Assembly (NCBI GenBank): GCA_017941735.1
Contig: JAGAVW010000057.1
Location: 1 to 64,000 of the forward strand
Length of the DNA stretch: 64,000 bases
From: Solobacterium sp.
GTDB lineage: Bacteria > Bacillota_I > Bacilli_A > Erysipelotrichales > Erysipelotrichaceae
Direction of reading: 5' to 3'
How positions within the stretch are numbered: the stretch's first letter is position 1; every line of letters starts with the position of its first letter. The notes beneath the pieces were generated by a model, which was not told the DNA's origin, did no database searches, and saw nothing but the letters and a program-made list of their open reading frames with translations. Made by a program: the position numbers and the translations under genes. Positions 31,421 through 39,106 of the stretch are shown one piece after another.

Positions 31421-31462
31421 AAATAAGTAGGAGGATTTATGAAACGCCTACTTATTTTTTTT
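31421..31462 (+). terminator. greA terminator containing the comEA start
   Basis: An 11 bp perfect stem AAATAAGTAGG (31421-31431) / CCTACTTATTT (31447-31457), 15-base loop, with eight consecutive Ts at 31455-31462. The comEA Shine-Dalgarno AGGAGG (31429-31434) straddles stem and loop. Its ATG (31439) is in the loop, and codons 3 to 7 form the right arm. Confidence 0.75.
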
Positions 31463-31903
31463 ATGGTTTTCGCTTTTCTATTAATGACTAATACGTCTAT
31501 AAAAAAAGAAGAAGACTTTACTAATGATGAGATTACGGTTCTTTTTGAAGGGGAAATCGAAGAAAAAGGGGAATTAACGTTAACTAAAAATACACAATTA
31601 AAAGAAGCGATTGAAATCGTTGGCTTAACAGAAGAAGCAGATACAAGTGTATTAAATCTTAACCAAACATTAAAAGACCAAGATGAAATCATCATTCCCA
31701 AAAAGAAAGAAAATCGTATTTCCATCAATCATAGTACTAAAGAACAACTCCAATCTCTTATTGGGATAGGTGAAAAGACAGCAGAAGCGATTATTGCATA
31801 TCGCGAAAAGAATGGTTATTTCCAATCACTTGAAGAGTTATTAAATGTAAAAGGAATAGGCGAAAAGAAATATGCGAAGATTAAAGATTGGATCTGTCTT
31901 TAA
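31439..31903 (+). CDS. comEA: Competence protein ComEA
   Basis: Membrane-anchored DNA receptor of natural transformation (154 residues). The N-terminus MKRLLIFFMVFAFLLM is a membrane anchor. An SLBB-like middle domain (GELTLTKNTQLKEAIEIVGL) precedes the C-terminal double helix-hairpin-helix that binds DNA (ISINHSTKEQLQSLIGIGEK and FQSLEELLNVKGIGEKKYAK). Its start codon lies within the terminator hairpin after greA, so expression needs read-through or an alternative start. It overlaps comEC by 32 bases. Confidence 0.93.
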   Translation: MKRLLIFFMVFAFLLMTNTSIKKEEDFTNDEITVLFEGEIEEKGELTLTKNTQLKEAIEIVGLTEEADTSVLNLNQTLKDQDEIIIPKKKENRISINHSTKEQLQSLIGIGEKTAEAIIAYREKNGYFQSLEELLNVKGIGEKKYAKIKDWICL

Positions 31904-33791
31904 AACCTTTGAGCATCATATTTTCCTCCTTGCGTGTTTATTCTATTTGTTTCTTTGGATGATGCGCTTTAATTATTGGTATGCCTTAATTCTTTGTGCT
32001 ATTTATTGGTTTATTCGTTTTCATGATTCTTCTATTATTTTAGTAATTCTATTATTCCTGATACCTGCTATAAAGATACCGATTGAAGGTACCTCTTATC
32101 GCGTGCAAGACGTGCATCAAAACTATATTGTCTTTAAGAAAGGAAGTGCGCGTTTCTTATACTATACAAATGAAATGTTTTATTATGATGATATCTATCT
32201 TATTGAAGGCGATTTTCAACCGATCACTTCTTCAAAAGGCTTTTTTAGCTTTGATTTTGGGGCTTATTGTAGAGAGGAAAAGATAGATTATGAAATCCTA
32301 CCACGCAGAATAACGTTCATAAAAGAAGGGAAAAGTTTACGTCATTATGTACAACGTTATCTGTATCATCATTTAACAGAGAAAGACCGCGAAATCTATT
32401 TACGTTTATTATTTGGGATTAAAAGCGATGCCTTTGCGGATGATTCTTTTTTTAATGTTTCAGGCTTTCGTATAACTGGCTTTTTAGTAATTCTTGAGCG
32501 AATATTTTCACGAATTAAAAGACAAAAACGGGATTGCATTCTTTTAATCATTCATTGTTTCATTGCGCTTTTTTATCATTTTCCACTTTTAATCACACAA
32601 TCTTTAATCTATCGAATCGTAAAGATGTCGCAATTATCTTCGATTAATCGTTTAGGATGGAGTATTCTCTTATCTTTGTTATTGTTTCCTGAAAGTATTA
32701 ATCGTATTAGTTTTATTTATCCATTTGGATTACGTATATGCACACTTTTTTATCATGATAAGCCAATTGTTCGTTATTTATTTTTGATGATTACACAAAG
32801 TATCTTTTTTCATTATATTAATCCAATTGAACTGCTTTTATTTCAACCATTTTACCAATTAAGTGGGCTTTTGATCTTTCTAGCTTGGAGTACACTTTTA
32901 ACTCCTTTTTCCTTTCATATTTTCTTTGATATGATGGATAAGATCTATAACTTCATTCATTTTTTTCGTATACCAGGCTCAATCATTGGCTTTGGTCTAA
33001 TTATTTATCTATTCCTCGTATTACTGTTTCCGAAAGAGAAAAGATTAAAAGGTGCTTTATGTTTATTACTTGGCTTTCAATTCTTTGGGTTATTTCATCC
33101 GTTAGGAGAAGTCAGCTTTATTAATGTTGGACAAGGCGATAGCATTCTATTACGTGCTCCTTTTAATACCTGTAATATCCTAATTGATACAGGAAAACCC
33201 AATAAAGAAAAAGTATTAGATACCTATTTATCTAGTTTAGGGATTAAAAAGATTCATACTTTAATCGTTACGCATCAAGATGATGATCATAGTGGAAATA
33301 AAGATTTTGTGGTTAAGAAATATCAAGTTGAAAACGTCATCGAAGAACATAGAGAAAGCCAAATACTTCATGGATTTCAACTCTATGATTTAAATCCCAT
33401 TCAAAATGAAGATGAAAATGAAAGCTCCATTGTGAATTATTTCCAATTTCATGGAATGCGTTATCTTTTAATGGCAGATGCAAATGAGAATACGGAGCGC
33501 GAAATCATAAAACAATATCCAAACTTAGAAGTCGATGTATTAAAAATAGGCCACCATGGGTCTAAAACTTCATCCAGTGATTATTTCTTACAACATGTTC
33601 ATCCACGCCTAGGCATTTTTAGTTGCGGTAATTATGGGATTTATCATCATCCTAATCCAGAAGTTGTTAAGCGTTATAAGCAGTATCGTATTGACACTTT
33701 ATCAACCTATGAAGAAGGGGATATTCGGGTTTTATCTCTTTTCTATTACAACCTGTTAATCACTTCGACTTTTCGAATAGCTGTAATATAA
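31872..33791 (+). CDS. comEC: DNA uptake channel protein ComEC/Rec2
   Basis: Polytopic membrane protein thought to carry single-stranded DNA across the membrane (639 residues). A hydrophobic N-terminus is followed by an OB-like domain (VQDVHQNYIVFKKG), the Competence domain with about eight membrane helices, and a C-terminal metallo-beta-lactamase domain (FINVGQGDSILLRAPF, VTHQDDDHSGNK, KIGHHGSKTSSSDYF). It is shorter than the about 770-residue B. subtilis protein, mainly in the membrane part. It begins inside comEA. The stop codon TAA shares bases with a TATAAT just before holA. Confidence 0.93.
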   Translation: MRRLKIGSVFKTFEHHIFLLACLFYLFLWMMRFNYWYALILCAIYWFIRFHDSSIILVILLFLIPAIKIPIEGTSYRVQDVHQNYIVFKKGSARFLYYTNEMFYYDDIYLIEGDFQPITSSKGFFSFDFGAYCREEKIDYEILPRRITFIKEGKSLRHYVQRYLYHHLTEKDREIYLRLLFGIKSDAFADDSFFNVSGFRITGFLVILERIFSRIKRQKRDCILLIIHCFIALFYHFPLLITQSLIYRIVKMSQLSSINRLGWSILLSLLLFPESINRISFIYPFGLRICTLFYHDKPIVRYLFLMITQSIFFHYINPIELLLFQPFYQLSGLLIFLAWSTLLTPFSFHIFFDMMDKIYNFIHFFRIPGSIIGFGLIIYLFLVLLFPKEKRLKGALCLLLGFQFFGLFHPLGEVSFINVGQGDSILLRAPFNTCNILIDTGKPNKEKVLDTYLSSLGIKKIHTLIVTHQDDDHSGNKDFVVKKYQVENVIEEHRESQILHGFQLYDLNPIQNEDENESSIVNYFQFHGMRYLLMADANENTEREIIKQYPNLEVDVLKIGHHGSKTSSSDYFLQHVHPRLGIFSCGNYGIYHHPNPEVVKRYKQYRIDTLSTYEEGDIRVLSLFYYNLLITSTFRIAVI

Positions 33792-33798
33792 TGGAGAT

Positions 33799-34782
33799 AT
33801 GATTTATCTGCTCGATGGAAAAGAGACCTATTTCTTAGCAAAAAAGAAAGAACAACTCATTCAAGAATCGAAAGCTTCACCTGAGAATATTTTGAATTTA
33901 GACGCATCCAATCGAACGCAATTTAATCTTGCGAATGCGTTGCAATTTTGTAATACTATTTCGTTATTTGATGAAAACCGTGTTGTTTTACTTGACCAAC
34001 CATACTTTTTAAAAGCACAAAGCGGGACGACGAAAAAGGCGAAAAAGGATAAAGGGGAAGATGCTTTTAGTTTATTAGAAGCATATTGCGAAAATCCAAA
34101 TGAAACGACCGAATTAATTCTGTATTGTTTTGGATATGATGCAGATAAAAGAACAAAAGAATATCAACTCTTATCCAAACATTTTGGACTTACTGTGACA
34201 CATCTTCATTTTGGGGAACTATCTCCCTATGAATTAGAAGAGCGAATCAAACAAGAACTAACAAACCATGGCTTTCAATTAACAAAAGAAGCCTACCAAG
34301 AGCTTGTTTTACGGGTTGGGAATCGCATCTCGAATCTGTATCTTGCTTTAGAGAAACTCGATTTATATGGCAAAAAAGAACTCAATTATGAAGATATTAC
34401 GCATCTTGTTTCATCGAATACGGAAGTTGATATTTGGCGTTTAGGAAATGCGTTTTTAAGTGGCCGGAAAGAAGCTTGTTTAAGTGCGTATCGCGATTTA
34501 ATTGAAATTGAGCGCATGTCTCCTCAAGCCATTATTCCGATCTTAGCTTCGCAATTGCGAGGTGTCTATATGAGCTTGAAGTGTTATGAAGAAGGCATGA
34601 GTGAAATGCAGATTAAGGAGAAAACAGGGCGTTTTTATCCCATGCGAGATATCCAAAGTGCTGGCAATCATACAAGTACAGATATTTTAAAATTACTACA
34701 TGAACTTGCGGCGATTGATCAAGGAATCAAAGCAGGCCAATTGCAGGAAAGAGAAAGTTTTGAATATTTTTTGTTGAGGTAA
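33799..34782 (+). CDS. holA: DNA polymerase III subunit delta
   Basis: Opens the sliding clamp within the clamp loader (327 residues). The N-terminal MIYLLDGKETYFLAKKKEQL, central DENRVVLLDQPYFL and ELILYCFG, and LVLRVGNRISNLYLALEKLD with SSNTEVDIWRLGNAFL match the HolA/YqeN family. comEA-comEC-holA is the conserved Firmicute order. ATG 33799 follows TATAAT by six bases and GGAG by two; it is probably coupled to comEC (7-base gap). The usual downstream rpsT is absent. Confidence 0.92.
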   Translation: MIYLLDGKETYFLAKKKEQLIQESKASPENILNLDASNRTQFNLANALQFCNTISLFDENRVVLLDQPYFLKAQSGTTKKAKKDKGEDAFSLLEAYCENPNETTELILYCFGYDADKRTKEYQLLSKHFGLTVTHLHFGELSPYELEERIKQELTNHGFQLTKEAYQELVLRVGNRISNLYLALEKLDLYGKKELNYEDITHLVSSNTEVDIWRLGNAFLSGRKEACLSAYRDLIEIERMSPQAIIPILASQLRGVYMSLKCYEEGMSEMQIKEKTGRFYPMRDIQSAGNHTSTDILKLLHELAAIDQGIKAGQLQERESFEYFLLR

Positions 34783-34786
34783 AATC

Positions 34787-35992
34787 ATGCAATCAATAAG
34801 AGAACTTTATAAAATTGGACATGGTCCTAGCAGTTCCCACACGCTTGCTCCCGAGCGTGCTTGTCATTTATTCACAAAGCTTTATGGTACGTTTCCTTAT
34901 TATGAAGTGGAATTATATGGTTCCTTATCTTTAACAGGACAAGGACATCGTACCGATAAAGTCATCATGGAATCTTTACCTGGTGATTGTATTATTGCGT
35001 TTTGTGATGATTGGAATGAATCCTTTCCAAATGGTTTCTATTTAAAAGCATTTGATGCGAATCATCAATTGGTCCATAAGTGGACGGTATTCTCTCTTGG
35101 TGGAGGAAGTATTCAAGTAAAAGAATATGATTTAGATTGGGATGAAGAAGTTTATCACGAGTCTTCATTTAAAGAGATTGAATCCTATCTGACTAAGAAT
35201 TCCAAATCTTTTTATGATTATGTTAATGAACATGAAGTTAAGTTAGATAAATTCTTAAAAAGAATATTAGATGCGGAACTGGCATGTGTTGAAAATGGTT
35301 TAAAAGCTGATGGCTATTTACCTGGCAAATTAAAGATGAAACGTTCCGCTAAAGAACTTTATGAACAATCCAATAAATTAGAGGGTTCTGAAAAAGAAAG
35401 AATGCGCTTAATGGCTTATGCGTATGCTGCTTCAGAAGAGAATGGAGCTGGTAATACTTGTGTGACAGCACCTACTTTAGGAGCTTGTGGTGTTATGGCT
35501 TCTTTACTCTATTATTATGCAAAAGATAAAAAGGCTAGTGAAAAAGATCTTATCCATGCTTTAGCCGTAGGGGGAGTCATTGGAAATCTCATAAAGACAA
35601 ATGCCACGATTTCTGGTGCCGTTGGTGGATGCCAAGCTGAAATCGGAGCTGCGGTTTCAATGGCTAGTGCGGCTTGTGCTTACTTAGAAGGCTTACCCAT
35701 CTCACAAATAGAATATGCAGCAGAAATTGGGATGGAACATAATTTGGGCTTAACGTGTGATCCCGTTATGGGTTATGTTATGATTCCTTGCATTGAACGG
35801 AATGCCATGGGGATTTTACGTGCTGTTGATGCAGCATTACTATCCAAACATATGAGTCAAGTAAAAGAACATCTTGTTTCCTTTGATATGGTGGTCAATA
35901 CGATGAATGAAACAGGAAAGCAAATTCCTATTAGTTTAAAAGAAACTGCACAAGGTGGTCTTGCGAAGGAATTCTTACAAAAAGATGAATAA
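34787..35992 (+). CDS. L-serine dehydratase (single chain, iron-sulfur type)
   Basis: Deaminates L-serine to pyruvate and ammonia using a [4Fe-4S] cluster. The 401-residue chain joins the beta domain (IGHGPSSSHTLAPERA, GSLSLTGQGHRTDKVI) and the alpha domain (ENGAGNTCVTAPTLGACGVM, AVGGCQAEIGAA, NLGLTCDPVMGYVMIPCIERN), which are separate SdaAB and SdaAA proteins in B. subtilis. Cluster cysteines are those in GGCQAE, TCDPVMG and PCIERN. Pyruvate formed here can feed acetate kinase (43341). It overlaps the next gene by 8 bases. Confidence 0.93.
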   Translation: MQSIRELYKIGHGPSSSHTLAPERACHLFTKLYGTFPYYEVELYGSLSLTGQGHRTDKVIMESLPGDCIIAFCDDWNESFPNGFYLKAFDANHQLVHKWTVFSLGGGSIQVKEYDLDWDEEVYHESSFKEIESYLTKNSKSFYDYVNEHEVKLDKFLKRILDAELACVENGLKADGYLPGKLKMKRSAKELYEQSNKLEGSEKERMRLMAYAYAASEENGAGNTCVTAPTLGACGVMASLLYYYAKDKKASEKDLIHALAVGGVIGNLIKTNATISGAVGGCQAEIGAAVSMASAACAYLEGLPISQIEYAAEIGMEHNLGLTCDPVMGYVMIPCIERNAMGILRAVDAALLSKHMSQVKEHLVSFDMVVNTMNETGKQIPISLKETAQGGLAKEFLQKDE

Positions 35993-36461
35993 GGTTATTC
36001 ACCCAATTAAACCAATTTTTGATGCATATTCCCATGTTTTAATACTTGGTTCTTTTCCAAGTGTAATTTCACGCGAGAAAGGCATGTATTATGCCAATCC
36101 TCAAAATCGATTTTGGAAAGTATTAGCTTCTTTATTCAATGAAGAAATCATTGATAAAAAAGAATTTTGTTTGAAACATCATATTGCCTTATGGGATGTG
36201 ATTAAAAGTTGTGAAATTGAAAAGAGTAATGATGCGAGTATCACAAATGTGGAAGTGAATGATATCGCCTCTATCACTTCGAAAGCGCCTATACACCTTA
36301 TTATTACCAATGGCAAGAAAGCATCTTCGCTTTATGAAACATATATCCAAAGTGAGATTCCTATGCTTTCCTTACCAAGTACAAGCAGTGCAAATGCGAA
36401 ATTTTCTCTTCATGATTTATGCAATGCGTATCAAATTATTTTAAAATACATATATGACTAA
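35985..36461 (+). CDS. Hypoxanthine-DNA (deoxyinosine) glycosylase
   Basis: UDG-superfamily protein (158 residues) of the DNA-deoxyinosine glycosylase group (TIGR04274, UDG family 6), which excises hypoxanthine left by adenine deamination. Motif A appears as ILGSFPSVISREKGMYYANP with QNRFWKVLASLF. The later motif LPSTSSANAKFS matches the SxSxANA pattern of the family. ATG 35985 is chosen; an in-frame GTG at 35955 has no ribosome-binding site. It overlaps sdaA by 8 and the U32 gene by 8 bases. Confidence 0.85.
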   Translation: MNKVIHPIKPIFDAYSHVLILGSFPSVISREKGMYYANPQNRFWKVLASLFNEEIIDKKEFCLKHHIALWDVIKSCEIEKSNDASITNVEVNDIASITSKAPIHLIITNGKKASSLYETYIQSEIPMLSLPSTSSANAKFSLHDLCNAYQIILKYIYD

Positions 36462-38619
36462 AGTGGAACTATTAGCACCAGCTGGAGATATGGAACGTAT
36501 GAAAGCTGCTATCGCAGGAGGTTGTGATGCAGTTTATTTAGGTTTGAAAAACCATAGTGCGCGTGCTTTTGCGGGTAATTTTACAAAAGAAGAATACCTT
36601 GAAGCGGTGCATTATTGTCATGCGTTAGGAATCAAAGTATATGTCACGCTCAATACTTTATACAATGAATATGAAATTGAAAATGTGATTGAGGATGTAC
36701 GCTTTTTATATGCGAATGAGGCTGATGCGATTCTTGTACAAGATCTTGGCTTATTTCATATCCTTCATACACGTTTTAAAGACATGCCGATTCATTGCTC
36801 AACACAAATGAATATTCATAATGTGGAAGGTGCAAAATATATGGCAAAGCAGGGCGCTAAACGCATCGTGTTAGCACGCGAAACACCATTAGAAGTCGTT
36901 GAAGCCATCGCCAAAGAAGGAATCGAAACAGAAGTATTTGTTTATGGGGCGGTTTGTATTTCCATGAGTGGACAATGTTTGATGAGCTCTGCCCTTAAAA
37001 ATCGTTCAGGTAATAAAGGTATGTGTGCGCAACTTTGCAGGATTAAGTATTATTTTGATGATACAAAACAAGATGGTGAATATTTACTTAGCCCAAAAGA
37101 TTTAAATCTTATTGAAGATTTACCACAATTAATTGATGCTGGTATTACAAGTTTTAAAATAGAAGGACGCATGAAGCGACCTGAATATGTCTATCTAGTT
37201 GTAAAAACATTCCGTGAAGCAATGGATGCTTATGAACATGGAAAGACTTACCATATTTCAAAACAAAGAGAAGAAGATTTACGATTGTTATTTAACCGTC
37301 AATTCTCAAAAGGTCATTTATTACATGCTAGTACAGAAGAACGTATGAACCATTATCGACCAAATCATATGGGTGTTCAAATCGGAGAAGTACTTTCCTA
37401 TCGCAATGGAAAGGTAACCGTTAAATTATCAAAAGATTTATACCAACATGATGGCTTACGCATATTAAATGAACCTGTTGATACCGGATTAACCGCTGTA
37501 CGAATTGAGAAACAAGGCAAACTAGTCGGTTCAGCTAAAAAAGGGGATATCGTGCAATTGGATTGTAAAGCAAAACCACATCCTAAACCTGGTCAACCAC
37601 TCATGAAAACGACCGATACTCCTTTACAAGAAACATTACGCAAAGAAATTGAAAGACAACCAAAAGTACCAATCAAAGTATCTTATTCATGTTTTGAAAA
37701 TAAGCCTTTAACAATAACACTTCAAAAAGATGAAAAAAGTTATTCGTATACTTCTTCTTCCATTCTAGAATCCGCAAAGAATGCGCCACTATCAAAAGAT
37801 CGACTAGAAGAAGCAATAAATAAAACTGGAGATACCATTTTTGAAATTGTATCTATGGATGGAGAAATTGGAAATGTATTTATCCCAATTTCGATGTTAA
37901 ACCAATGTCGTCGGGAAGCCTTTGATGCGTTCTATCAAATTCTTTCTTGTCACTATCCTAGTCGCAAAGAAGAAAACGGGACATGCAATCTTGAAGCGCG
38001 AGAAAACCCATTTGGTCCTATACTCATGGAGTATCATCATGAAAAACCCTATGTGTTAGATATCCATACAGATAAAGAAGAACGTTTAGAGATACTTTCC
38101 TACTATAACGAAAATGGGTATAATAATTATCGGATTCAAAAATCAGTTATCAGTGAGATTGGTGGATTATGGGATGTGAAAGGACCTGTGATAACCGCAA
38201 TGAATTTCAATGTGACAAATCACTATGCGTTAGCCTTTCTTTACCAAAATCCAGCTGTTTCTGGCATTGTATTATCCAGCGAACTAAATGAATTGATGCT
38301 TGAAGCAATGGTAAACAAATTCCAAACGGAATATGGTTTTCTTCCAAATGTTTACCAACTTGTTTATGGACGAAGAGTCTTAATGAGTATCAAGAATGGG
38401 TTTGGAGAAGCACCGAATGAAACCCATATCACTGATTTACATGGTCATCGCTTTCCAATTCTACATCGTGACAATGTGACGGAATTATTGGAAGCTGAAC
38501 CGATACATCGCAAGGGGATACCACAGATCGGGGATTATTTGATCATAACCGATGAAGATGAATTTCAAATACAAAATATAAGGGAGGAAGCTAATGAAGA
38601 AATTTGTGGAAGAATTTAA
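36454..38619 (+). CDS. U32-family protein, RlhA-like (23S rRNA hydroxylation)
   Basis: Peptidase U32 family protein with a C-terminal DUF3656-like region (721 residues). Relatives hydroxylate RNA: E. coli RlhA modifies C2501 of 23S rRNA and TrhP acts on tRNA U34. The N-terminal barrel has ELLAPAGDMERMKAAIAGG and ILVQDLGLFHI. The cysteine signature SMSGQCLMSSALKNRSGNKG, followed by MCAQLCR, supplies the presumed iron-sulfur ligands. IEGRMKRPEYVY is also typical. Size suggests RlhA rather than TrhP. It overlaps mscL by 26 bases. Confidence 0.88.
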   Translation: MTKVELLAPAGDMERMKAAIAGGCDAVYLGLKNHSARAFAGNFTKEEYLEAVHYCHALGIKVYVTLNTLYNEYEIENVIEDVRFLYANEADAILVQDLGLFHILHTRFKDMPIHCSTQMNIHNVEGAKYMAKQGAKRIVLARETPLEVVEAIAKEGIETEVFVYGAVCISMSGQCLMSSALKNRSGNKGMCAQLCRIKYYFDDTKQDGEYLLSPKDLNLIEDLPQLIDAGITSFKIEGRMKRPEYVYLVVKTFREAMDAYEHGKTYHISKQREEDLRLLFNRQFSKGHLLHASTEERMNHYRPNHMGVQIGEVLSYRNGKVTVKLSKDLYQHDGLRILNEPVDTGLTAVRIEKQGKLVGSAKKGDIVQLDCKAKPHPKPGQPLMKTTDTPLQETLRKEIERQPKVPIKVSYSCFENKPLTITLQKDEKSYSYTSSSILESAKNAPLSKDRLEEAINKTGDTIFEIVSMDGEIGNVFIPISMLNQCRREAFDAFYQILSCHYPSRKEENGTCNLEARENPFGPILMEYHHEKPYVLDIHTDKEERLEILSYYNENGYNNYRIQKSVISEIGGLWDVKGPVITAMNFNVTNHYALAFLYQNPAVSGIVLSSELNELMLEAMVNKFQTEYGFLPNVYQLVYGRRVLMSIKNGFGEAPNETHITDLHGHRFPILHRDNVTELLEAEPIHRKGIPQIGDYLIITDEDEFQIQNIREEANEEICGRI

Positions 38620-38989
38620 AGAATTCGCCTTAAAAGGGAACGCTATGGATCTTGCTGTAGGCATGATGATTGGGGCTGCGTTTGGTAAAATTGTCAGCTC
38701 CTTAGTTAACGATATCTTAATGCCTTTAATTGCAGCAATTTTCCGTATCAAAGACTTTACAGCAATGAAGACACTACTTGTTGATAATGGTGCTGAAGAA
38801 CTCAATGTTTACTTGAATTATGGTACATTTATCCAAACTATTATTGATTTCTTTATCATTGCATTGTGTATCTTCTTTATCGTAAAAGCCATCAACAAAT
38901 TACGTAAACCAAAAGAAGAAGCAGCACCTGCGAAGAGTGATGAAGTTGTTGCCCTTGAAACAATTATTGATCTCTTGAAAAAGAAATAA
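38594..38989 (+). CDS. mscL: Large-conductance mechanosensitive channel MscL
   Basis: Pressure-relief channel of the plasma membrane (131 residues). The N-terminal amphipathic helix (MKKFVEEFKEFALKGNAMDL) is followed by TM1 (AVGMMIGAAFGKIVSSLVND), a periplasmic loop, TM2 (IDFFIIALCIFFIVKAIN) and the cytoplasmic helix (LETIIDLLKKK). GGGAGGAAG precedes ATG 38594, inside the end of the U32 gene. A terminator follows 11 bases after the stop. Confidence 0.97.
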   Translation: MKKFVEEFKEFALKGNAMDLAVGMMIGAAFGKIVSSLVNDILMPLIAAIFRIKDFTAMKTLLVDNGAEELNVYLNYGTFIQTIIDFFIIALCIFFIVKAINKLRKPKEEAAPAKSDEVVALETIIDLLKKK

Positions 38990-39000
38990 GGAAAACTTCA

Positions 39001-39036
39001 AAAAAGGCGATAAATAGGCGATTTTTCGCCTTTTTA
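39001..39036 (+). terminator. Terminator of mscL with alternative left arms
   Basis: TCGCCTTTTT (39026-39035) can pair with AAAAAGGCGA (39001-39010) or its six-base core with the nearer AGGCGA (39016-39021). Either way a stem ends in a T-run. Confidence 0.8.
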
Positions 39037-39072
39037 TTTTGTCTGTTTGGGCTTTTATTTCTAGACCTGTTT

Positions 39073-39081
39073 TGGTATAAT
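39073..39081 (+). promoter_or_regulatory. Extended -10 promoter of smc
   Basis: TGGTATAAT (39073-39081), 25 bases before ATG 39107 with AAGGAG between. No matching -35 was found. Confidence 0.55.
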
Positions 39082-39106
39082 GTTACAGTATTTTAAGGAG
39101 AAATAT

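Noticed and set aside
31380-31440. ComK box before comEA
   Set aside because: No paired AAAA-N5-TTTT arrangement is present in the greA-comEA gap.
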